Below are positions 8,993-15,055 of a DNA stretch of 15,055 nucleotides, in pieces. Positions within the stretch are counted from its first letter, which is position 1, and each line of letters opens with the position of its first letter. The stretch comes from Jimgerdemannia flammicorona (taxonomy: Eukaryota > Mucoromycota > Endogonomycetes > Endogonales > Endogonaceae): the NCBI GenBank assembly GCA_003990745.1, contig RBNI01003866.1, positions 1 to 15,055 on the forward strand. The letters are read 5' to 3'. Under the pieces are notes generated by a model that saw nothing but the letters and a program-made list of their open reading frames with translations, searched no databases and had not been told where the DNA came from. Position numbers and translations under genes: made by a program.

Positions 8993-10984
8993 TTAGCCAA
9001 TTCCTTCTTTCCATTGAACCCTATAATCATCCAACACCAGGTGCTCTTGACTCTGCTGTATAATGTCCTGTACCTTTCTCAAGACCCCTGATTGAATCTG
9101 CTTCCCCTGATACTACCACCTCTGTACCACCTCTTGGAGAAGCCACTTCCACTACTTCACCAGCTCACCAATTCCCATTCATAGGTCCTACTCAAACACT
9201 CATTGCCAATATACTGCCATCAGGACCCAGACCCCCAGGACCCAACCTAGGCCTCTCCAGACATCACCAATCTCCCCCACCAGCTGGTGCTTGACCACCA
9301 GACCGATGGGATCCCCTAACCCTCTACTCTTTGAGCCCCAGTAACCTTCCAGACTCTGCCAAAACCCTTCAACACCAGGACAGGCTGCCAGAACATACTC
9401 AGGTGTCTGAACTACCCCTCTATCTACCTCACTGCACCACTTGCAGTCCTGATAGCCATCCATCTCCATCCATCCTGTCCAATAACCCAGCATCACATTT
9501 TTTCTTAAGAAGTACCACTATATCACCTAGTACTTAGGGGGTACTACCTTAAATAAAGAGGCTTCCCAATTTCAGACTTAGCTTCACTCCTAGCTTTTAC
9601 CAAGTCCTGCTCTCTGCCAACCAACTGGCCATCTCTCCAGCAAGCCTGACCTGATCCACTCCATCACCTCAACCAGCAAGTACTCCTTCAGACTACAGCC
9701 ACCAATGTAGAGATCTCTCAGGCACTACTACCTCTGCTCAGAGTTCTCACCCACCTCTATCTCTGGCCCTGCCAACCCCATGGCCAGTCAGGCCTCTACA
9801 ATACTCCACCAGAACCCCTTATACCACAGTTTACAGATATTTCTAACCTGAAGCAGACCCCACATATTCTTCCAAACCTCACCATAAGGATAAAACTAAA
9901 TCTTCCAATTGTCCATAGCTAGTCTGCCCCAACTCTCCTCACCTAGTGCTACCAATTGGCACCCCCACCAACTCTAAAGTACCTTCAGCTATTGCTGGAA
10001 GTCCACTAATCCCAGGCCTCCATCAGTTGTCCACATCACCAATGTGTCCCATCTAATCTGTAGCTACTTTCCATATCATAACCACCTTTCTATAATCTTC
10101 TTCAGCCACTGTACCACCTACTCTGGAAAATCCAGATGATACTTCAGATATTACAATTTGGGCAACCAATATACATTCAAGATTACAATCCTACCAACTA
10201 AGGAGAAGCTCCTTTCTGACCAACTAGTCAAAGTTTCTTCCAACTTCTAAATTATGTCACTCTGCCACTTCTTTGGCAGAACTGTCCCATATACTGAGAA
10301 CCAAATATCCAGATACTGAACAGCACTCTCTGCAGCTACCAATTGTCTGAATTGTCCATGTACCCCCAGGTCAGCACTAAGTTCCATTATCTTGTACTTG
10401 CCCCAATTCAGCTTAGCTTCTATCAGTCTCTCATACTACTCAACCTCTTTCTGCAGGAGGTCCATATCCTCTATACTACCCAACCCTACCACTATATCAT
10501 CTACAAAAGCACCTAGCTTCCAGACTACATTACTCATCTGCAGTCCAGAAAGCTGTCCCTTCAGCCATACCAATAATGGCTCTAGAGAGAATATATAAAG
10601 GAGGGAAGAGAGAGAGTCCCTCTGTGACACACCTTGCCCTAAGGCAAACTCTGGGCCACTCCATCTATTCATTATAACTGCTGCTCAGTATTCCTATACT
10701 AAGCCCATCAATTGCCCTGCTTCTACTGTACCAAATCCTACCCTCCTCAGAACAGCCTCCAAATATCTCTACTGCACCCTGTTATAGGCCTTCTCTTGAT
10801 CCAGGAAGACCATCCAGCCATCCACCTGCCAGCTCCTACAGCCTTCCAAGATATTCTGCACTCAAGTAGTACTATCTCTGATCTGCCTCTCCTTAATAAA
10901 GCCTTGCTGCTCTTCTCCCACCAGCATACCAATATACTGCTACATTCTCCCTACCAGAATCTTCGAGACCAGCTTTCTATCTAC
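8993..10984 (-). pseudogene. LINE ORF2 of copy D: reverse transcriptase and C-terminal zinc finger (broken)
   Basis: The frame starts inside the reverse transcriptase with DRKLVSKI and shows GEEQQGF, VFLDQEKAYN (Asn where Asp is usual), GVSQRDSLSS and AFVDD at 10496-10510. AFVDD is the catalytic box with both Asp kept and Ala changed to Val. A GGLGLVDF motif follows near 9975-10025. The zinc-finger region near 9350-9450 has CKWC and then TPEYVLAAC, with Tyr where copy A has the metal-binding His. The terminal TAA at 8993-8995 follows Gly-Ile-Gly. I found one frame throughout the parts checked, broken by many stops; for example TAG at 10769-10771 stands where copy A has Trp after Val-Gln. Confidence 0.88.
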
Positions 10985-10998
10985 CAGGAGTAGACATT
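10985..10998. repeat. Target-site duplication, right copy, flanking LINE D
   Basis: CAGGAGTAGACATT matches 8867-8880 except for A at 10992 in place of G at 8874. The change is a transition preceded by T, so on the other strand CpA became TpA. Confidence 0.92.
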
Positions 10999-12004
10999 CT
11001 TGGAGAGGACTTTAATATGGTCCAAGATGTACTGGTAGATAGAACTAATAGAGGGTAGGGGGCTGAGAGTAGGAGCAGGGGTCTGGGGTCATGAGAGAAA
11101 GTGGAGAGACTGAGCTCTCTGGTGGATGCTGGTCAGAGGTTCTGGAGAGATAGGAGAGTTTACATATATGTATTGGGCAAATAGTCTGGAGACAAGGATT
11201 GATGAGATGTTAACAGTAGATTACTAGAGTTTGGATGTTTGGAAATCACTAGAGGCTGAGTAGTGTCTATAGTCTGATTACTGAGGGCTGTTGAGGCAGG
11301 GTCACTTCAGAGAGAGTGGGGATAGACCTAGACATTGGTGTCTCAATTCCTCTTTATTGGCTGAGAAGATATTGTGGAACAAGTGGGTAGAGGATATTTA
11401 GCAGAGAATGGAGGGTTGGATATAGGAGAGCACCCTAGTTGGGGTCCAATAGGTGTGGTTGAAGAAGGCTGCTAAGGTCTACTGGAGTAAAGCTAGAAAG
11501 GAGGCTGGAAGGCAGAAGAGGAGGAGGGTGACCTGGGCTTCAGCTAGATTGGCTGGACTTTTGAAGATTGGATAGGGCTCTTGGCCCTGGAGAGGATAGA
11601 GGACTAGAGGGTGATGCAGGCAAAGCTAGAGATTGTAGAGCTACAACAAGTGTTGAGGGAGGAGAAGGAGACACAGATGTGGAGTTTGGCTGCATAGCTG
11701 CACTGACAGGGGCTGGAGGAGGAGAAGAGGCTCTCTAAGTTTCTTTCAGAGACCCTTTGGGCAAAGAGAGTGTAGCAGAGATAAAAGGGGGTTCTTGATT
11801 CCAATGGCTCACTGAAAGAGAGGTAGAGTAGTTTGTAGAGTGAGGAGGAGGGTGGGGCTGATGAGGCTAATATAGAACATACTTTGGAGGATTGGCACTC
11901 ACTATAAGTAGATGAGCTGGGCAGTTTGGTAGTATCAGTACAGGAGGAGGAAATTCACCAAGTTCTTACTGTAACTATACTGGGTATAGTACCAGGAGAG
12001 GATG
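10999..12004 (+). pseudogene. LINE ORF2 of copy C, endonuclease end to RT start (broken)
   Basis: The frame resumes with LGEDFNMV and DRTNRG (third endonuclease motif), then RRVYIY near 11155. About 4 extra nt relative to copy A near 11168 shift the frame. The new frame carries WANSLETRID and SDY at about 11273-11281, where the catalytic SDH motif has Tyr for His, then SLLAEKILWNKWVED. A further frame change occurs near 11570. The last readable piece has VQEEEIHQVL and PGEDV just before the LTR, equivalent to the lead-in to the reverse transcriptase in copy A. Many stop codons interrupt all frames, so this stretch has long been inactive. Confidence 0.8.
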
Positions 12005-12146
12005 TGTAATAACTCTCACTTCTATCTCTCTCTTATCCTTTGAATAATTAGGGAAGTGGACTATTACTTAGGGACTTAGTATACAATGTGTACTAAGAAG
12101 CCTTTAGTTGAGGAAGCGCTCACTTTAAGTAGTTGTAGCGGCAGTG

Positions 12147-12236
12147 CCTTATCTTTCAAAGGTCTTTCTTGTGTACCTTATCTTTCAAAGGTCTTTCTCT
12201 TGTGCCCTATTTCGAGGGTCTTGTTCTTTGCTGTGC
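12147..12236. repeat. Short tandem repeat inside the LTR (about 29-30 bp, 2 clear copies plus a decayed third)
   Basis: CCTTATCTTTCAAAGGTCTT begins at 12147 and again at 12176 with the same following bases, apart from a 1-2 nt length difference. A third unit from about 12206 (CCTATTTCGAGGGTCTTG) is weaker. In the element's orientation this lies in the downstream half of the LTR. Confidence 0.8.
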
Positions 12237-12472
12237 ACAGACTGAATTCGCCTTGGAATTCAGGTTCAATAGGTTTACTTAAGTCTTTGGGGATTTATAT
12301 ACCAGTCTCAGTTCTGGCAGAAGTTAGCTAGGCTTCTGGAGTTTAGTCAGAAACACTAGAGTCACTTAGATGTCATTACTAAGACTCAGGGGAATGTGTT
12401 GTGTGGGGGGAACTTGATTCTTGTATCAAGGACTGAACTAAAACTACTTTATTTCAAATGGAAACTGGGGGG

Positions 12473-12480
12473 TATTTATA
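12473..12480 (-). promoter_or_regulatory. Candidate TATA box of the LTR
   Basis: The minus strand reads TATAAATA here, about 325 bp into the LTR, a plausible place for the core promoter that makes the genomic transcript. A second TATATAAA lies further downstream at 12294-12301. Neither is more than a sequence match. Confidence 0.35.
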
Positions 12481-12738
12481 CAAGTTGGTCCGCGATTTCT
12501 GACTAAGTATGAGTGACTAATTTGGTAACTATAATGAGGTTTGTGATCGCGACCTTTGTCAGGTGGTTTTTGGTAAAGAATATCTTTGTGATCAGGATCT
12601 CAATTGCTAGGCAATGATCAGCAGCTGTGGCAACTGTTGCTGCAGCACCGGTTATCAGGAGTAAGCTAAATATCATTTTCCATGTCATTCGTTTGCATCA
12701 TTCATCACTCGTTATTCATATGCCATGCTCGATTGTAT

Positions 12739-12750
12739 GATGACGTCATC
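12739..12750. promoter_or_regulatory. Perfect 12-bp palindrome containing a CRE (TGACGTCA) in the LTR
   Basis: GATGACGTCATC is its own reverse complement and contains the ATF/CREB consensus TGACGTCA at 12741-12748. It lies about 55-65 bp inside the LTR end that would be U3, some 260 bp upstream of the candidate TATA box. That is where an upstream activating site would be expected. Binding is inferred from the motif only. Confidence 0.45.
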
Positions 12751-12803
12751 GCCGGGTCATGTGATCATTCATTGTGTCCCATCTGTTCGCTTGTTCTATT
12801 ACA

Positions 12804-12817
12804 TCCTTCCCTCCTTA
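12804..12817 (-). other. Polypurine tract (plus-strand primer site)
   Basis: The minus strand reads TAAGGAGGGAAGGA directly before the LTR start TGTAATA. Apart from the leading T it is all purine, as expected for the RNase H-resistant primer of plus-strand DNA synthesis. The stop codon of the extra ORF (12815-12817) overlaps its first three bases. Confidence 0.88.
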
Positions 12818-14095
12818 GAAATCAACGTCCTCATTGATTGAGAAATTGAGAACCAGGGGAGAGAAAGGTGGGGAATCCTCCTCAGGGTTGTTACCATCTT
12901 CTTCTGGGGCAGGGGGGGTGGTTACTGGTGGCTCGCTGTCCAGGATGGAGAAGTTAATGAGGTCTGCAAATGGTTCTTGCATTGGAATAGGTGCTGGTTT
13001 AGGGGTTCTCCATCTGATGTGGTTGGGGCCATCCAAGTAGGGCTCTTGATCTTCATGCCTGGGAATATCCATTCAGATGGGTGGTCCTTCAAAGAGGTCA
13101 GAGAGACCTTGGAGCTATTGGTCAGGGTTGTCATTCAGGAGGGGGCTCCAGTAGGGTTCACAGTCAGTAGACTTGAGAGTGATCCAGGAGTTGGCTTCTT
13201 GGGCTACCTTGATCTCTAGTTCATCAACCTCAGGGAAAGAGAGGTTCTGGAAGTCCTTCAGTTGTATGTAGTTGAGGTTGGGGATCATGAAGGGTGTATG
13301 GCACATGATTTGGTAGACCTTCTTGGCAAGTCTTTGCTCGTGCCTGTCTAGGTGAGTCTAGTCAGAGACCTGGTCCATGGGTAGGCCATTTGTATGTTGG
13401 AGGAGCTGGTGCCCGATTTCATATTCATGCCAGATTTCTAGACAGCTGGTAGCAAGGTAGGCCCTTTCGATAAGTTCGTAGTGGTCAAGGACATACTGTC
13501 CTAGGTCCTGACTGGAGAGGTTAAGGGCCTCTGAGCGGCAGTTCCTTCCTTGGATGGCAATCTGGATGTGTCCAAAGAGGTGGTCAACCTGGCTTGAGAG
13601 GGGCTGGCTATGGCGGGCAGTTTGGCGGTAGGTGGCAGGCATTCTTGTCTTGTCTTTTCTTTGTGAGGAAAGGGGGATGAGAGTTGTGGGGTATTTTTGC
13701 CTTGGGTATTTATACTTAATTTGTCCATCTGATGTGACCTTCCTTTGGTCATGCTTTCTGGCAAAATGCATGACCTGTGCTGTAAGTGGAGCATGTGCTG
13801 ATCTTATGAGAAAATTCTGATTTCAAAGATCTCGTCACTCGTAGTTGTGGTTACACAGGGTTAACAGGTCTTGGTCCACTTTTTTTTTGTCTGGTTGGTG
13901 CATTTGCGAGGACTGACCATCCTTGTCTAGGGCGAGGGCTCCCATTGTCATGGCTGGGGGTTCGAACCTCTCGGAAATAGACTTTTCTTGTAATCCGAGG
14001 CAATTCCTAGTAACAATATCTGTCACGTGGATGGACTTAGACTGGTTTTGACATTGTCGGCTTTTCTAAGTTTCACATAAAGCATCTGTCATCAT
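12815..14095 (-). pseudogene. Extra ORF between pol and 3' LTR of the gypsy element (unknown function, six in-frame stops)
   Basis: A single frame of about 426 codons runs from an ATG at 14093-14095 (a second ATG follows at 14090) to TAA at 12815. It is broken only by stops at 14066, 13835, 13823, 13358, 13115 and 13073, each one transition from a sense codon. Keeping one frame across 1.28 kb suggests a former protein. I do not recognise it. Visible traits are a basic, Gln/Ser-rich N-terminal half, a central segment with HEQRLAKKVYQIM and LNYIQLKDFQNLSFPEVDE, and a Pro- and Glu-rich acidic C terminus. No signal peptide, membrane segment, CCHC knuckle or catalytic motif is visible, so the env-like position is not matched by an env-like protein. 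The extent and start are uncertain. Confidence 0.6.
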
Positions 14096-14288
14096 CCAGC
14101 GGAGATGACACAGATGGCATGAAATGGAGTTGTTCAAATGTATTTTGCTGTACTGTACTAGATTGTTCTTTTGCTCAGGTATCTTCTTGTTGGTTATCCA
14201 TAGTGTTCCTTTCTCTACAATATTTGGTATTATATGTTTCCAGATAAAAATATGTGGTATCCTTCTTGCTTGCTGTATGCTCTTATAC
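14096..14288 (-). other. Spacer between pol and the extra ORF
   Basis: About 190 bp of T-rich (plus strand) sequence without a convincing reading frame, lying between the pol stop and the presumed start of the extra ORF. I see no promoter, splice or hairpin signal that I would defend. Confidence 0.5.
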
Positions 14289-15055
14289 TTAGAGCTGTAG
14301 TTCCTTCCTTTGCTGGGGGATGAGTGTTTCTATGTAGTCCTGGAGGGCTTCACGTGCATTCTTCAGGGTTTCTTCTTTTTCCCAGGTGGCATCATAGGCG
14401 GGGTAACCCTTCTACTTGATCAGAAAAAGGCGCTTGACTGTTTTGGGATATTTGCGGACCTTGTGGTCAAGTACTTCCTCAATTTCGAATTCCTCATGAT
14501 CATTGATCCTAATTGGGGGTGATGGTGGAACTATATGCTCGGGAAATGGGTTTTCATGGTAGTCCACCAATTGGCTGATATGGAATACTGGGTGTACTCA
14601 GATATTGTGGGGAAGTTGCAACTTGTAGTTGACTTCGCTGATTTTTTCCATGATCTTGTATGGTCCAATTCTTCTAGCATGGAGTTTCTTGGCTGGTTGT
14701 TATGCCAGGGTGTCAGAGTGGAGGTGGTCTGTTCTAAGCAAGACCATGTCGCCAATATTGTAGGAGGCTTCTCTTCGCTTCAAGTTCGCATACTTGGTCT
14801 GATAGTCTTGTGCTTCTATGAGAGCATCTCTTGTCATTCGGGTAAGGTCAGAAATAGTCTCGGCCAGATCTTGGGCTGCTGGGACTGCTGATTTCGCAGT
14901 GGTACTTGGGGTCCTTGGGTGTTGACTGTGGTTCAGGAAAAATGGAGTCTTCTTTGTGGAGGTTTGCTGACTGTTATTGTAGGCAAACTCAGCATGGGCT
15001 AGGTACTTGTCCCAATCATTTTGCTTGTAACAGCAGAAGATGCTAAGCATCTGTT
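14289..15055 (-). pseudogene. pol: Gypsy pol, C-terminal part: integrase end and chromodomain (three in-frame stops)
   Basis: The frame enters from the right edge and reads the end of the integrase core (HAEFAYNNS, near 14990) and the integrase C-terminal GPY/F module (RRIGPYKI, GPY at 14658-14666). HPVFHISQL follows near 14570-14597, and a chromodomain occupies 14327-14489, beginning EFEIEEVLDH and ending near ATWEKEE and LQDYI. Integrase inserts the DNA copy; in chromoviruses the chromodomain steers integration, typically by binding methylated histone H3. Stops interrupt the frame at 14700 (TAA, from CAA), 14598 (TGA, from CGA) and 14412 (TAG, from TGG); each is a single transition and the frame is otherwise unshifted. 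The last one replaces the Trp of the KWKGYP motif. The natural stop is at 14289-14291. Confidence 0.92.

Larger units (their letters stand above)
8881..10984 (-). mobile_element. LINE copy D, 5'-truncated insertion in copy C
   Basis: This minus-strand LINE of 2104 bp has a 20-nt poly(A) tail, a 3' UTR homologous to that of copy A, and ORF2 from the start of the reverse transcriptase onward. Endonuclease and ORF1 are absent, which is the common outcome of incomplete reverse transcription. A 14-bp target-site duplication flanks it. Its protein is clearly related to but distinct from that of copy A, so it represents another subfamily. Confidence 0.93.
10985..12004 (+). mobile_element. LINE copy C, continuation after the D insertion
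   Basis: Sequence to the right of the D insertion continues copy C in the same orientation and reading frame, from the third endonuclease motif up to the start of the reverse transcriptase. It ends at 12004 inside the codons for the PGEDG motif, where the 3' LTR of the gypsy element begins. The remainder should lie beyond the right edge of the window, after the gypsy 5' LTR. Confidence 0.85.
12005..12803 (-). repeat. 3' long terminal repeat (799 bp)
   Basis: The boundaries are fixed by three observations. The 7-bp terminal inverted repeats TGTAATA (12005-12011) and TATTACA (12797-12803) carry the usual TG...CA ends. A polypurine tract abuts the high-coordinate end. LINE copy C coding sequence stops exactly at 12004. 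The partner 5' LTR lies outside the window, so the LTR-LTR comparison cannot be made here. The likely target-site duplication is the 4-6 bases ending at 12004 (GGATG if 5 bp). Confidence 0.92.
12005..15055 (-). mobile_element. Ty3/gypsy (chromovirus) LTR retrotransposon, 3' part
   Basis: Reading the minus strand gives the end of pol (integrase C terminus plus chromodomain), a spacer, an extra degenerate ORF, a polypurine tract and a complete 3' LTR. The element runs off the right edge, so gag, protease, reverse transcriptase and the 5' LTR are not visible. It sits inside LINE copy C. It keeps about 45 CpG in 3.05 kb, far more than the LINEs around it, which suggests a younger age or a different exposure to mutation. 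Confidence 0.93.

Noticed and set aside
12147..12236. Direct repeats that might suggest a CRISPR array
   Set aside because: The units are contiguous, with no spacers, number two to three, and lie inside an LTR of a eukaryotic element.
12834..13219. Plus-strand frames within the gypsy 3' region (12834-13040, 12977-13219)
   Set aside because: They are antisense to the extra ORF, overlap each other in different frames and show no motif.
13358..13794. Treating the longer open pieces here (13358-13771, 13501-13794) as separate host genes
   Set aside because: 13358-13771 is in the same frame as its neighbours on both sides and lies within the LTR element; 13501-13794 overlaps it in another frame and shows no motif.
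13951..13980. tRNA T-arm-like sequence GGGGGTTCGAACCTCTC on the plus strand
   Set aside because: The T stem and loop pair well and resemble a B box, but no matching 5' acceptor strand, D arm or anticodon arm is found 50-70 nt upstream, and it lies inside the extra gypsy ORF frame.
12815..14095. Reading the extra gypsy ORF as an envelope gene
   Set aside because: Only the position fits. There is no signal peptide, furin-like site or transmembrane segment, and the protein is Gln/Pro-rich and hydrophilic.

Overview
Every part of this window that I can assign belongs to a transposable element; I see no host gene, no structural RNA gene and no CRISPR array. A chromodomain-bearing Ty3/gypsy retrotransposon beside two-ORF LINEs of APE-endonuclease type points to a eukaryote. 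Together with a RIP-like mutation pattern (disabling C-to-T and G-to-A changes, often CpA to TpA, and very little CpG in the LINEs) this makes a filamentous fungus the best guess. I cannot name a species.

Layout, left to right. (1) 1-5820, minus strand: a nearly full-length LINE (copy A) with its poly(A) end at position 1, ORF2 (endonuclease, reverse transcriptase, C-terminal zinc finger) at 76-3733, ORF1 at 3765-5741 and a short 5' leader. (2) 5821-6345, minus: a remnant (copy F) of ORF1 from an older LINE, caught between two 5' ends. (3) 6346-8880 and 10985-12004, plus: a second LINE with an intact 5' end (copy C), split in two. (4) 8881-10984, minus: a 5'-truncated LINE (copy D) with a 20-nt poly(A) tail, inserted into the endonuclease domain of C and flanked by a 14-bp target-site duplication. 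(5) 12005-15055, minus: the 3' part of a chromovirus-type Ty3/gypsy element inserted into the reverse-transcriptase region of C. It shows a 799-bp 3' LTR, a polypurine tract, a degenerate extra ORF and the pol C terminus with chromodomain; its 5' part lies beyond the right edge.

The nesting gives an order of events: F first; A and C later, both apparently into F; D and the gypsy element later still, both into C. CpG counts by eye roughly agree: none in F, 2 in 2.5 kb of C, about 2 in 2.1 kb of D, about 15 in 5.8 kb of A, and about 45 in 3.05 kb of the gypsy element.

All coding regions are broken. In A both ORF start codons read ATA and an endonuclease Asp is Asn; C and D carry many stops; the gypsy pol has three internal stops, one at a chromodomain aromatic-cage Trp. 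I found no convincing new biological system. The most distinctive items are the extra ORF between pol and the 3' LTR, a LINE ORF1 I cannot assign to a known family, an Asp in place of the endonuclease catalytic Glu in both LINE copies that show it, and a 12-bp CRE palindrome in the LTR.
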